64,000 nt of DNA from an uncultured Bacteroidota bacterium (GTDB lineage Bacteria; Bacteroidota; Bacteroidia; Chitinophagales; Chitinophagaceae). Location of the stretch: assembly GCA_903837525.1 (NCBI GenBank), contig CAILUU010000022.1, forward strand, positions 1 through 64,000. The letters run 5' to 3'. The position numbers were made by a program, and so were the translations under genes. Positions 50,390 to 59,699 of the stretch are shown here, piece after piece (positions within the stretch are counted from its first letter, which is position 1; each line of letters starts with the position of its first letter). The notes beneath the pieces are model-generated. The model ran no database searches. It was given only the letters and a program-made list of their open reading frames with translations, and was not told the DNA's origin.

Positions 50390-50404
50390 ATTGGTTTAAT
50401 GAAA
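50261..50404 (+). repeat. Right copy of 144-bp direct repeat
   Basis: Offset 2317 bp from 47944-48087; six mismatches, no gaps. Together with the left copy it brackets the IS3 fragment and the phosphatase gene. Confidence 0.95.
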
Positions 50405-50666
50405 GTTGAGAGTTATAGCTTAGATACTTAATCTTTCTTTTGCCTATACTTACCCCTCACTTTTCCACACTCATAAAATCAGCCTTTTTCGCAACATTTT
50501 TCTTGCAAGGTTGTTATACCTTTAAGGTTTAAAATTATGATGAGGTAAAGGCTCAATTAATACTTGTTTTTAGGAGTATATACATCTAAAATAGGTAAAT
50601 AAATTGGCTGCCACTTAAGTTAATTAAAAGCCTCCCTTTTTAGCATATAAAATTTATTTCTTTTTT
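50405..50666. other. Noncoding upstream region of gcvP
   Basis: No coding frame, RNA or clear promoter was found here. In particular, no glycine riboswitch consensus is visible before gcvP. Confidence 0.5.
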
Positions 50667-53522
50667 ATGACAATTTTCGAACAACAACACAACGAATTTA
50701 TTGGTAGGCATATTGGACCAAACCAAGCCGAAACGGATGCAATGCTTAAAACCATTGGTGCAAAAAGTATGGAGGAGTTAATTGCAAAAACAATACCAGC
50801 AAGTATTCGTTTACGACAACCCTTAGCTACGGGCAGCCCAATGAGTGAGTTTGAGTATTTAACCCAGTTGCAACAAACAGCGGCATTAAACAAAGTGTTT
50901 AAATCATATATTGGACAAGGATATTATGGTACAATTGTGCCTAGCGTTATTTTACGTACCGTTTTCGAAAACCCAGGCTGGTACACACAATACACACCCT
51001 ACCAAGCAGAAATTGCACAAGGAAGATTAGAGAGTTTGTTGAACTTTCAAACTATGGTAAGCGATTTAACTGGCTTACCTATTGCCAACGCAAGTTTGTT
51101 AGATGAAGGCACGGCAGCTGCAGAAGCAATGGCCATGCTTTTCAACCATAAAAATAAAGATACCGACCATATTACTGCACCTAAGTTTTTTGTAGATAAT
51201 AATACGTTTGCACAAACCAAAGCAGTAATTGCAACAAGAGCTACCCCTATACATATTGAGGTAGTTTTTGGCGATTATAAAACAGCGGTGTTAGATGAAA
51301 CCTATTTTGGTGCGTTAGTACAATACCCTAATAATTTGGGTAGTGTAGAAGATTATAAAAACTTTATTGCGGCAGCACATGCTGTAAATACACAAGTAAT
51401 AATGGCTACCGATTTGTTAGCACTTACCTTACTTACCCCTCCAGGAGAGTTGGGTGCAGATGTTGCCATTGGAACAGCACAGCGCCTTGGCGTACCTATG
51501 GGCTTTGGTGGCCCACATGCAGCTTTTTTTGCCACTAAAGATGAATTTAAACGAAATATTCCAGGACGTATTATTGGTGTAAGTGTAGATGTACAAGGCA
51601 ATCGTTGCTTACGTATGGCTTTGCAAACAAGGGAGCAGCATATTCGTAGAGAAAAAGCTACTAGTAACATTTGCACCGCACAAGCTTTATTAGCAAATAT
51701 GAGTGCCATGTATGCAGTTTATCATGGGCCAGATGGTATTAAAACGATTGCAAAACGTATTGCTTTATTAACACAAACTTTAGCTGAAGCATTAGAGCAA
51801 CGTGGGGTTGAGGTTGTAAATAAAAATTTCTTTGATACCATTACTATTAAAGTAACTAATGCATCAGCAATAAAAGAAAAAGCTGAGCGTCAGCAAATAA
51901 ATTTCTTTTATGGTGCAGCTAATACCCTTACTATTTCGTTAGATGAAACCACAACACCTAAAGATTTATTTGATGTAATTAATAGCTTTGAAAACGATAC
52001 CGACCCAGTAGCGTTTGAGATTAATTTTGAAGATACGCTTACACATATTCCAACTTCACTTACAAGAACAAGTGAATTTTTAACACACCCCGTTTTTAAT
52101 AGCCACCGAAGCGAAAGCCAAATGTTGCGTTACATAAAATCCTTAGAGAATAAAGATTTAAGTTTAAATACCTCCATGATTAGTTTGGGTAGTTGCACCA
52201 TGAAGTTGAATGCAGCCACTCAATTAATACCGGTAAGCTGGCCAGCATTTAGTAGTATACACCCTTTTGCACCAAGCACACAATGGGTAGGCTACCAACA
52301 AATAATTACAGAGCTAGAAAGCTGGTTAAGTAATATAACAGGATTTGCTGCTACCTCTTTACAACCAAACAGTGGAGCACAGGGCGAATATGCTGGTTTG
52401 TTAGCAATACGTGGCTACCATGCTGCAAGGAATGATCAACATAGAAATATTATTTTAATACCAATAAGTGCACATGGCACAAACCCTGCAAGTGCTGTTA
52501 TGGCTGGTTTTAAAGTGGTGGTTACCAAATGCGATGAAGCAGGTAATATTGATGTGGAAAATTTAACAGCAAATGCACTTAAGTATAAAGATTCACTTGC
52601 TGGCTTAATGATAACTTACCCTAGTACACACGGCGTTTTTGAAGAAAGCATAAAAGAAATTTGTGAACTAATACATGTAAACGGAGGTATGGTGTACATG
52701 GATGGTGCAAACATGAATGCCCAAGTTGGCTTAACAAGCCCTGGAAATATTGGTGCAGATGTTTGCCATTTAAATTTACATAAAACATTTGCTATACCAC
52801 ACGGTGGCGGAGGACCAGGCGTAGGCCCAATTTGTGTAAATGAAAAATTAGCTCCGTATTTACCAGGTATTGGTACAGCTGTTAGTGCTGCACCTTACGG
52901 CAGTGCAAGTATTTTATTAATTAGTTACGCTTATATAAAAATGCTTGGTGCTAAAGGATTGAAACTTAGTACCGAAATGGCTATTTTAAATGCCAACTAC
53001 ATGAAGACAAGATTAGAAAATGATTTCAAAATTTTGTACAGTGGTAAAAATGGAACTTGTGCCCATGAGTTTATTGTTGATTTACGCCCTTTTAAAATAA
53101 GTGCAGGTATTGAGGCAGAAGATGTTGCAAAACGTTTGATGGATTTTAATTTCCATGCACCAACACTTAGTTTTCCGGTGGCAGGTACCATTATGATTGA
53201 GCCTACCGAAAGTGAAGATAAAGGAGAGTTAGACCGCTTTTGCGATGCATTATTAGCCATAAGAGCAGAAATAAAGGCAATTGAAGATGGGGTTTCCAAT
53301 AAATTAGATAATCCACTTAAAAATGCACCTCATACACAATTAGTTATTTGTGCAGATGAATGGAACTATAGTTACACCAGACAACAAGCAGCCTACCCGT
53401 TACCTTATGTAAGTGCAAATAAATTTTGGCCAAGCGTAAGCAGGGTTAATAATACCTACGGAGATAGAAATTTAGTTTGTACCTGTGAGCCAATTGAGAG
53501 TTATCAAGAGCAAGAGGCCTAA
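50667..53522 (+). CDS. gcvP: Glycine dehydrogenase (P-protein), full length
   Basis: A 951-residue PLP enzyme of the glycine cleavage system. The N-terminal half starts [28 protein letters not shown] and has [14 protein letters not shown] and [20 protein letters not shown]-like sequence. The C-terminal half has [51 protein letters not shown] and the PLP lysine in [23 protein letters not shown]. Single-chain (fused) form, normal length. gcvT and gcvH are not adjacent. A strong terminator follows. Confidence 0.97.
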   Translation: MTIFEQQHNEFIGRHIGPNQAETDAMLKTIGAKSMEELIAKTIPASIRLRQPLATGSPMSEFEYLTQLQQTAALNKVFKSYIGQGYYGTIVPSVILRTVFENPGWYTQYTPYQAEIAQGRLESLLNFQTMVSDLTGLPIANASLLDEGTAAAEAMAMLFNHKNKDTDHITAPKFFVDNNTFAQTKAVIATRATPIHIEVVFGDYKTAVLDETYFGALVQYPNNLGSVEDYKNFIAAAHAVNTQVIMATDLLALTLLTPPGELGADVAIGTAQRLGVPMGFGGPHAAFFATKDEFKRNIPGRIIGVSVDVQGNRCLRMALQTREQHIRREKATSNICTAQALLANMSAMYAVYHGPDGIKTIAKRIALLTQTLAEALEQRGVEVVNKNFFDTITIKVTNASAIKEKAERQQINFFYGAANTLTISLDETTTPKDLFDVINSFENDTDPVAFEINFEDTLTHIPTSLTRTSEFLTHPVFNSHRSESQMLRYIKSLENKDLSLNTSMISLGSCTMKLNAATQLIPVSWPAFSSIHPFAPSTQWVGYQQIITELESWLSNITGFAATSLQPNSGAQGEYAGLLAIRGYHAARNDQHRNIILIPISAHGTNPASAVMAGFKVVVTKCDEAGNIDVENLTANALKYKDSLAGLMITYPSTHGVFEESIKEICELIHVNGGMVYMDGANMNAQVGLTSPGNIGADVCHLNLHKTFAIPHGGGGPGVGPICVNEKLAPYLPGIGTAVSAAPYGSASILLISYAYIKMLGAKGLKLSTEMAILNANYMKTRLENDFKILYSGKNGTCAHEFIVDLRPFKISAGIEAEDVAKRLMDFNFHAPTLSFPVAGTIMIEPTESEDKGELDRFCDALLAIRAEIKAIEDGVSNKLDNPLKNAPHTQLVICADEWNYSYTRQQAAYPLPYVSANKFWPSVSRVNNTYGDRNLVCTCEPIESYQEQEA

Positions 53523-53550
53523 CTAATTGAATAATAAAGCTATACTATAC

Positions 53551-53579
53551 AAAGTCAACATTTTTTGTTGACTTTTTTT
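53551..53579 (+). terminator. Terminator after gcvP
   Basis: AAAGTCAACA and TGTTGACTTT form a perfect 10-bp stem with loop TTTTT and a T-run (TTTTTTTG). Confidence 0.9.
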
Positions 53580-53706
53580 GTACTTTGTTATCAAATTTGC
53601 CTGTTTTGTTTAGATAGATTGAAGCTAAATGGGGTCCTTTTTTACTGCTGATTTACTAAAATAAACGTAAAATAGAAAATAAAGTAGCTATTAATAAAAT
53701 AAAGTA

Positions 53707-53714
53707 TATCTTTG
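53707..53714 (+). promoter_or_regulatory. -7 box TATCTTTG for cold shock gene
   Basis: A perfect TAnnTTTG 28 nt before the ATG at 53743. Confidence 0.55.
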
Positions 53715-53742
53715 CGTCCATTAAAAAATAAATACAATTAAA

Positions 53743-53943
53743 ATGGACACACAACAAGGCACCGTAAAGTTTTTCAATGCTGAAAAAGGATTCGGTTTTA
53801 TCAAGCATGATGATTCTAACAAAGAAACATTTGTACACATTAGTGGCTTAAACGGCGACATTAAAGAAGGTGACAAAGTAGAATTTGAATTGCAAGAAGG
53901 CAAAAAAGGAATGAACGCAGTTAATGTAACTGTTGTAGGATAA
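53743..53943 (+). CDS. Cold shock protein (CspA family)
   Basis: A 66-residue OB-fold single-stranded nucleic-acid-binding protein: MDTQQGTVKFFNAEKGFGFIKHDDSNKETFVHISGL. RNP1 is KGFGFI and RNP2 is FVHI. It ends VEFELQEGKKGMNAVNVTVVG. RNA chaperone. The length is typical. It has its own promoter box and a strong terminator. Confidence 0.97.
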   Translation: MDTQQGTVKFFNAEKGFGFIKHDDSNKETFVHISGLNGDIKEGDKVEFELQEGKKGMNAVNVTVVG

Positions 53944-53968
53944 TAATATCATCATCTCAACACCTTTT

Positions 53969-54000
53969 AGGGCTCTGATTTAATCGGAGCCCTTATTTTT
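53969..54000 (+). terminator. Terminator after the cold shock gene
   Basis: AGGGCTCTGATT and AATCGGAGCCCT form a 12-bp stem with one G.T pair around a single T, followed by TATTTTTT. Confidence 0.9.
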
Positions 54001-54025
54001 TGGTTATGTTTCTATTATCTTATAG

Positions 54026-54214
54026 TTATTGTAGTTTATAATACCCAAAAACTGCTGAGATACTAATGCCACGCATATACCACCATAGTCTTGAATAACC
54101 AAACGAAGATGCCATTTTACTTTCACCGATAGCTAAAATTTTTTCGGCTTCTGCATTACCAGTCAATGATATTTGTTCTGCATTTGGTTTTGCTAAGAAG
54201 TGGTAAAGTATGAA
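54026..54214 (-). pseudogene. C-terminal fragment of a coiled-coil (SPFH/band-7-like) gene
   Basis: The minus-strand frame after a stop at 54215-54217 reads FILYHFLAKPNAEQISLTGNAEAEKILAIGESKMASSFGYSRLWWYMRGISISAVFGYYKLQ and stops. The part QISLTGNAEAEKILAIGES resembles the EAEK-rich coiled coil after the SPFH domain of prohibitin/flotillin-like proteins. There is no start codon before this segment, so only a 3' remnant is left. It fills the gap between the cold shock gene and glgP. The family assignment is tentative; the remnant status is clearer. Confidence 0.4.
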
Positions 54215-54300
54215 TTAGGATTGGTAAAAAAGGGGTTACAAATTGCATTAAAAAACCACAAAGAAAAAATATTTGCAGTTAAATATTTTATGGTAAACTA

Positions 54301-55953
54301 CTATTTATACAAAATTTCATAATACTCTTGTGCCATTCTATTGCTATCAAACTGCCAACGAACATCTCTCATTCCGTTTTTAGTTATTTTTAACCACAAA
54401 TCGTAGTTATCGTAGTACATGGGCAAAATTTGATTTTCTAAAATATTATACAATTGGTCCAAATCATATTCATCTTGGTCGTGGGTAGTCATTTTTTCGT
54501 AATCAACAGGTGGCACTACAAAACCGTTATTTCCATGATTAATAAATTCGCAAATCCAACCATCGTTCGTACTAAAATTTACAGCACCATTCATAGCTGC
54601 CGTCATTCCACTGGTACCACTAGCCTCTCTGGGAACTCTTGGGTTATTTAACCACACATCCGATGCTTGTTTTAAACGTTTACTCAACGCTAATTCGTAA
54701 CCTGTAAGTACTGCTATATTTTTATACTTTTTACTAAGTTGTACCAACATATTAAATTCATCAATTGCAGGATGATCAACTGGATAAGGTTTACCTGCCC
54801 AAATAATTTGTATAGGATATTTTGTATTAGCTAATAATTTTTCAAAGCGTTCTTCATCTTGAGCTAAAAAACTTGCCCGTTTGTAGCCTGCAAAACGCCT
54901 AGCCCAAACAATGGTAAATACATCTTTGTGCATTATTTTACCACTTTGATCGGCAACTAATTCAAATGCTCTTTTCTTTAAATATTTTTTCCTATCATCA
55001 AAAGCAATATCATTTTTTTCATTCATGTAATGATACAATTGCTTATCTGCCCAGTAATTATAATTTTGTGCGTTAGTAATAGCTTTTATTTCGCAAATAT
55101 CCTTGTACTTGTTCCACATATCTCTACTTACTTGCCCATGTAATTGCGATACTCCATTAGCCAACTTTGCAAAACGTAATGCTGCCAGTGAGTGATTAAA
55201 CTTATCATCGGTTGTACCTGCAATTTCTCTTACTTTCTCTAAAGGCATCCCACAGAAGTAGCCCATTTTTTCACATAAATAAATATCATGTTTTTCGTTT
55301 CCGGCTTCCTCAGGTGTATGTGTTGTAAACACTAATCTTTTTTTAACCTCATCAATACTACCTAATTTTTTATACAATGCAAATGCACTACTTACCGCAT
55401 GTGCCTCGTTTAAATGATATAAAGCTGGATTAAAATTTAACAACTCCAATAACTTTACACCACCAACACCTAACAAAATAAATTGTGCAATTTTTGTTGC
55501 CGCATTTGCGTCGTACAAGCGATGTGTTATAGTTTGTGATACAAAATCGTTTTCCGGCAAATCGGTACTTAATAAAAATAGTGGAGCAGTATTAAATGTT
55601 ATTGGATTTAAATACAATGCTTTTACCCAAACTGGATGCCCATGAATTTCTATCTGAAATTTTAATCCGGTATCTTCTAAAAAATTATATGTTTTTTCGT
55701 TCCATTGAACATTTAAGGTTTGATCCGGATTACGCCCTTGATCGTAATAACCATATTTCCATAAAATACCAATACCTATCAAATTTTGACACAACTCGAA
55801 AGCACTACGCAAATGTGAGCCACTTAAATAACCTAACCCACCACTATAAATTTTTAAGGGTTGGTGCACCGCAAACTCCATAGAGAAATACGCTATTTTT
55901 TTACTATACTTTTCATCAATTGAATACGGAACTGTAAAATTTGAAAAACTCAT
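54301..55953 (-). CDS. glgP: Alpha-glucan phosphorylase, short form
   Basis: About 550 residues from MSFSNFTVPYSIDEKYSKKIAYFSMEFAVHQPLKIYSGGLGYLSGSHLRSA. The 13 extra residues of the track version lack family similarity. It has YYDQGRNPDQ, VFTTHTPEEAGNEKHD, TIVWARRFAGYKRASFL and the PLP/phosphate-site region NPRVPREASGTSGMTAAMNGAVNFSTNDGW. It is shorter than the 800-residue glycogen phosphorylases and fits the TIGR02094-type family that releases glucose-1-phosphate from alpha-glucans. No other glycogen genes are in the window. Confidence 0.92.
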   Translation of the reverse strand: MSFSNFTVPYSIDEKYSKKIAYFSMEFAVHQPLKIYSGGLGYLSGSHLRSAFELCQNLIGIGILWKYGYYDQGRNPDQTLNVQWNEKTYNFLEDTGLKFQIEIHGHPVWVKALYLNPITFNTAPLFLLSTDLPENDFVSQTITHRLYDANAATKIAQFILLGVGGVKLLELLNFNPALYHLNEAHAVSSAFALYKKLGSIDEVKKRLVFTTHTPEEAGNEKHDIYLCEKMGYFCGMPLEKVREIAGTTDDKFNHSLAALRFAKLANGVSQLHGQVSRDMWNKYKDICEIKAITNAQNYNYWADKQLYHYMNEKNDIAFDDRKKYLKKRAFELVADQSGKIMHKDVFTIVWARRFAGYKRASFLAQDEERFEKLLANTKYPIQIIWAGKPYPVDHPAIDEFNMLVQLSKKYKNIAVLTGYELALSKRLKQASDVWLNNPRVPREASGTSGMTAAMNGAVNFSTNDGWICEFINHGNNGFVVPPVDYEKMTTHDQDEYDLDQLYNILENQILPMYYDNYDLWLKITKNGMRDVRWQFDSNRMAQEYYEILYK

Positions 55954-56058
55954 TTTTAAGGCTGCTTTTTTAAAGCTGCAATATAATTCCATTTTTTAGT
56001 AAAAACACCCATGTTAAAAATTATTGTGTAATTAATACGCAATTAACCCTCAATATAA

Positions 56059-56439
56059 TTAATCAATAAATGCAGTCACTTCTATTTCAACTAATAAATC
56101 TGCATTAACAAGCTTACTTACTTGTACCATGGTAGCAACTGGTTTTATTGTACTAAAATAGTGGGCATGTGCTTTCCCTACCTTTTCCCAATCATCTATA
56201 TTCGTTACATACATTCTTGTACGTATTACATTTTTTAGTGTTGCCCCAACTTCTAGCAAGGCTTTTTCAATTTTTTTAACCCTAAAAATGGTTTGCTCAT
56301 AAACATCATCCTTTCCAATTAACATCTCTCCATCCATAGCTGTTGTTCCTGCTACTTCAACTAAATTACCTACTCGTATGGCAAGGCTATAACCCACAAC
56401 ATCTTCCCAAGGTGAGCCTGAACTTACTTTTTGTATCAT
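56059..56439 (-). CDS. RidA/YjgF-family protein
   Basis: A 126-residue Rid protein: SSGSPWEDVVGYSLAIRVGNLVEVAGTTAMDG, VKKIEKALLEVGATLKNVIRTRMYVTNIDDWEKVGKAHAHYFSTIKPVATMVQVSKLVNADLLVEIEVTAFID. The Arg of IRTRMYV and Glu near the end match the imine/enamine deaminase pocket. The usual RidA G.Y.....R sequence is modified (YSLAIRVG), so it may belong to a Rid subgroup other than RidA proper. Divergent from mntR. Confidence 0.92.
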   Translation of the reverse strand: MIQKVSSGSPWEDVVGYSLAIRVGNLVEVAGTTAMDGEMLIGKDDVYEQTIFRVKKIEKALLEVGATLKNVIRTRMYVTNIDDWEKVGKAHAHYFSTIKPVATMVQVSKLVNADLLVEIEVTAFID

Positions 56440-56527
56440 TTTTTTTAGTTCGAATGTATTAAAAAGTATAGACTAACTAAAGTATACCCCTTTTATTTTT
56501 TGTAAAATAGAATTGGATTAAAGGGAA

Positions 56528-56562
56528 TTTATTTTTAGATTTGTCTAAATTTATTTTTAGAT
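56528..56562 (+). promoter_or_regulatory. mntR promoter with overlapping operator-like repeats
   Basis: TAGATTTG (56536-56543) is a perfect -7 box. It is embedded in the inverted repeat TTTAGA-TTTG-TCTAAA (56534-56549). In addition TTTATTTTTAGAT occurs twice as an exact 13-bp direct repeat (56528-56540 and 56550-56562). A metal-bound regulator sitting here would block its own operon. The ATG is at 56566. Confidence 0.65.
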
Positions 56563-56565
56563 ACT

Positions 56566-57225
56566 ATGAAATTTACGATAAGCGAAGAAAACCACATTAA
56601 AGGTGTGTATCACCTACAACAACAAACTGGTTTAGTAAATACCAATGCGTTGGCTTGCGAAATGCAAACAAAAGCTGCATCGGTTACCGATATGTTGAAA
56701 AAATTAAAACTTAAAAAGATTTTACAATACGAAAAATATAAGGGGTTTAAATTAACGGAGATGGGCAAAAAAATTGCCCTATCCATAATTAGAAAACATA
56801 GATTATGGGAATATTTTTTAACCGTAAAACTTGGTTTTGATTGGGCTAAAGTACATGCTATTGCCGAAGAGTTAGAGCATATTAGTAGTGAAGAATTAAT
56901 ACAAAAGCTAGATGATTTTTTAGGCAACCCATCTTTTGATCCACATGGTGATCCCATACCCGACAGTTTTGGGAAAATACCAACCATTAAGCAGTACAAC
57001 TTAATGCAGTTACCTATAAAGAAAAAAGCAATCGTAAGTTCGGTTAGTAACCAATCGGCACAAATGTTAGAAATGCTAAAGCACTATAAAATTGGTATTG
57101 GCACACCTATACAAATTACCAAGCATTTTTTATTTGATGGTTCGTTGGAAGTAAAAATTTTAAAAAACACGACTTGTATTTTAAGTGAGCAGGTAGCAAA
57201 AAACATATTTGTATATTATGAATAA
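56566..57225 (+). CDS. mntR: Metal-dependent DtxR/MntR-family repressor
   Basis: A 219-residue regulator. The N-terminal winged helix (1-62: ENHIKGVYHLQQQTGLVNTNALACEMQTKAASVTDMLKKLKLKKILQYEKYKGFKLTEMGKKIA) is followed by the metal-binding dimerisation domain (65-135: IIRKHRLWEYFLTVKLGFDWAKVHAIAEELEHISSEELIQKLDDFLGNPSFDPHGDPIP) and a FeoA/SH3-like C-terminus. The metal-site residues H, C/E and H of the family appear in RKHRLWE and AEELEH. Its stop overlaps the mntH start by 8 nt, so repressor and transporter are one operon. Confidence 0.94.
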   Translation: MKFTISEENHIKGVYHLQQQTGLVNTNALACEMQTKAASVTDMLKKLKLKKILQYEKYKGFKLTEMGKKIALSIIRKHRLWEYFLTVKLGFDWAKVHAIAEELEHISSEELIQKLDDFLGNPSFDPHGDPIPDSFGKIPTIKQYNLMQLPIKKKAIVSSVSNQSAQMLEMLKHYKIGIGTPIQITKHFLFDGSLEVKILKNTTCILSEQVAKNIFVYYE

Positions 57226-59089
57226 ATATTTAGATACCTCATTAAGTGAAGTACACGAAAGTGTAGATGTAACAAAAAAAAGAGTTGGCTGGAGAAGAAT
57301 ATTTTCTTTTTTAGGGCCGGCCTATTTAGTTAGTGTAGGATATATGGACCCTGGTAATTGGGCTACCGATTTACAAGGTGGTAGTAAGTTTGGCTACCAA
57401 TTAATTTGGGTTTTATTAATGAGTAATTTAATGGCTTTGCTGTTACAAGGTTTATCGGCAAGGTTAGGAATAGTACGTGGAAGAGATTTGGCACAAGCGA
57501 ATAGAGAGGCTTATCCAAAATTGATAAATTTTTGCTTATACATTTTAGCCGAAATTGCCATTGCAGCTTGCGATTTAGCTGAGGTTTTAGGGATGGCAAT
57601 AGGTATACAATTACTTTTTGGCTTACCACTAGCTTGGGGAGTTGGTATAACTGTTTTAGATACTTTTTTATTACTGTATTTACAACGCTTGGGTATGCGT
57701 AAAATGGAAGCGTTTATTATTACATTAGTGGCAATTGTTGCGGTTTGTTTTTTTATAGAAATTATTTTTGCCAAGCCTAATTTAGCCGAAGTAGGCAGAG
57801 GATTTATTCCAACTAAATTAACAGGCGAGAGTTTGTTAATAGCCATAGGAATAATCGGAGCAACCGTAATGCCTCATAATCTTTATCTACATAGTGCCTT
57901 AGTACAAACCAGAAAAATTGATAGAACAGAAGTAGGTATTAAAGAGGCCATAAAATTTAATAGGATAGACACAACAATTGCATTAAATATTGCATTTTTT
58001 GTAAATGCCGCTATACTTATTTTGGCTGCTACCGTATTTTTTAAAACCGGCAATGCCCATATAGGAGAAATAAAAGAAGCACACCAACTACTTCCCTCTT
58101 TTTTAGGAAGTTTAGCGCCAATTTTATTTGCTGTTGCACTAATTGCAGCAGGGCAAAGTAGCACCATAACAGGTACGTTAGCTGGGCAAATAATTATGGA
58201 AGGGTACTTAAGCCTACGCATAAACCCTATTTTAAGGCGCTTAATAACTAGGCTTATAGCTATTGTGCCTGCATTAATTGTAATACTTATTTATGGCGAG
58301 GAAAACGTAACAGATTTATTAACCTTTAGCCAAGTAATTTTAAGTTTACAACTAGGCTTTGCCGTTATTCCATTAATACATTTTGTAAGTAACAAAACGA
58401 CCATGGGAAAATTTGCCATTAAACTTCCTGCAAAAATTGCGGCCTGGTTAATAGCTATTGTTTTATTGTATTTAAATATTCAATTATTAATAGAAAAAGC
58501 AATGCCTGTTTTTGGTGGCGATGTTTGGTGGGCTAAATTATTGATTATTTTAAGTGCTGCATTTTGTTTATTCTTATTGCTATATATTTTTCTACATCCG
58601 TTTATTAATAAAGATAAAAATGATCTCTCTATTGCCATACACCCCACATCTAGCTACTTAAAAACCTTACCCATACCAAATTTTAATACTATTGCAGTTG
58701 CCCTAGATTTTAGTGTAAATGATGAAAAATTATTAGCTTTTGCTTTAGGTCAAGGTAAAGAAGATTCCTTTTATTTACTTATACATATTGTAGAAAGTGC
58801 AAGTGCCATTTTACATGGAAAAGATAGTAACGACTACGAAACTATAAAAGATAAAGAGCAAATGGATTTTTATGTAAATCAATTAAAGGAAAGAGGTTTT
58901 AATGCCAAGGGTTTTATAGGGTATAAAAATAGAAATAAAGAGATTGTAAAACTAGTAATAGATAATAAAGCAGATATGCTAGTCATTGGTGCCCATGGCC
59001 ATACTGGTATAAAAGATTTTATTTATGGCGAAACCGTAAATGCTGTACGACACGAGTTAAAAATTCCGGTGCTTATTGTTAACGTGTAG
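57218..59089 (+). CDS. mntH: Nramp Mn2+/Fe2+ transporter fused to a universal stress domain
   Basis: 623 residues from the ATG overlapping the mntR stop. The Nramp part (about 1-460) carries the TM1 metal motif YMDPGNWATDLQGG and the TM6 motif TVMPHNLYLHSALVQTR, plus ALIAAGQSSTITGTLAGQIIMEGYL in TM8. After the last TM comes a cytoplasmic Usp domain (about 485-623): IAVALDFSVNDEKLLAFALGQGK...ADMLVIGAHGHTGIKDFIYGETVNAVRHELKIPVLIVNV, with the intact ATP-type loop GAHGHTG(x9)G. Metal uptake would be controlled by MntR from the same operon. The Usp part may sense ATP or stress (inference). Confidence 0.95.
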   Translation: MNKYLDTSLSEVHESVDVTKKRVGWRRIFSFLGPAYLVSVGYMDPGNWATDLQGGSKFGYQLIWVLLMSNLMALLLQGLSARLGIVRGRDLAQANREAYPKLINFCLYILAEIAIAACDLAEVLGMAIGIQLLFGLPLAWGVGITVLDTFLLLYLQRLGMRKMEAFIITLVAIVAVCFFIEIIFAKPNLAEVGRGFIPTKLTGESLLIAIGIIGATVMPHNLYLHSALVQTRKIDRTEVGIKEAIKFNRIDTTIALNIAFFVNAAILILAATVFFKTGNAHIGEIKEAHQLLPSFLGSLAPILFAVALIAAGQSSTITGTLAGQIIMEGYLSLRINPILRRLITRLIAIVPALIVILIYGEENVTDLLTFSQVILSLQLGFAVIPLIHFVSNKTTMGKFAIKLPAKIAAWLIAIVLLYLNIQLLIEKAMPVFGGDVWWAKLLIILSAAFCLFLLLYIFLHPFINKDKNDLSIAIHPTSSYLKTLPIPNFNTIAVALDFSVNDEKLLAFALGQGKEDSFYLLIHIVESASAILHGKDSNDYETIKDKEQMDFYVNQLKERGFNAKGFIGYKNRNKEIVKLVIDNKADMLVIGAHGHTGIKDFIYGETVNAVRHELKIPVLIVNV

Positions 59090-59657
59090 AAAGCAGCTTA
59101 ACTTCACCTTCAATTTTTTTATTCCAAATGGCTTGTTGGGCTTTTAGTATACCATTTTGTGTTTGCCCATCGTACTCATTTTGCATAGTTTGCAACTCGT
59201 TCATACTTTGAGTATAAATTTGGTTAAGTAACGTATTATAATTTTGTGTTGTAAATTTTACTTGTCTTAATTTTTTTACAAAATTACTAGTAGCTATATA
59301 ACTTACATTAAAATGATTTTGCTCATGCTGTAAAGCATACATAGATTCTTTACCTGGCTTAACCCAAGACCTTGATTTATCGAAATAGCAAATCACATTT
59401 ATACTTAATGAGCCTTTTCCATTTCTGGTTTTTAGCCCAGCGTTAAATCCAAAGCCAGAAGAAGTTTCGGCAATTGCCCTACCCTTTTGCATGGGTGCTC
59501 CTTTAAAATTTTCCCATACTAATTTTTTAGTGGGGTTAAAATATATAGTATCGGAGTTGGGATTTGCTGTAGGCTGCAAAAAATTTATTTGCACAGCAAG
59601 TTGTGCATTAGAAATAGTTGCTGTAGATACTAAAAATAAAAAAAGGATAAATCGCAT
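59079..59657 (-). CDS. Secreted DUF922-like putative zinc protease
   Basis: About 192 residues from MRFILFLFLVSTATISNAQ (signal peptide); the track start adds 13 residues before it. The mature part has LVWENFKGAPMQKGRAIAETSSGFGF and LQHEQNHFNVSYIATSNFVKKLRQ, where HEQNHF is the HExxH-like motif seen in DUF922 predicted secreted proteases. The second Glu of a classical HExxH is Gln-Asn here (HEQNH), as in that family. It is convergent with mntH, with an 11-bp overlap. Activity is unproven. Confidence 0.75.
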   Translation of the reverse strand: MRFILFLFLVSTATISNAQLAVQINFLQPTANPNSDTIYFNPTKKLVWENFKGAPMQKGRAIAETSSGFGFNAGLKTRNGKGSLSINVICYFDKSRSWVKPGKESMYALQHEQNHFNVSYIATSNFVKKLRQVKFTTQNYNTLLNQIYTQSMNELQTMQNEYDGQTQNGILKAQQAIWNKKIEGEVKLLSTR

Positions 59658-59699
59658 GGGTACTTCTTTAGTATGATAAATACAAAACAACAACAATAA

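Noticed and set aside
50405-50666. Glycine riboswitch upstream of gcvP
   Set aside because: No tandem glycine-aptamer consensus is visible in this region.
53656-53903. Minus-strand ORFs opposite the cold shock gene
   Set aside because: They cover the promoter and coding region of a clear CspA-family gene on the other strand.
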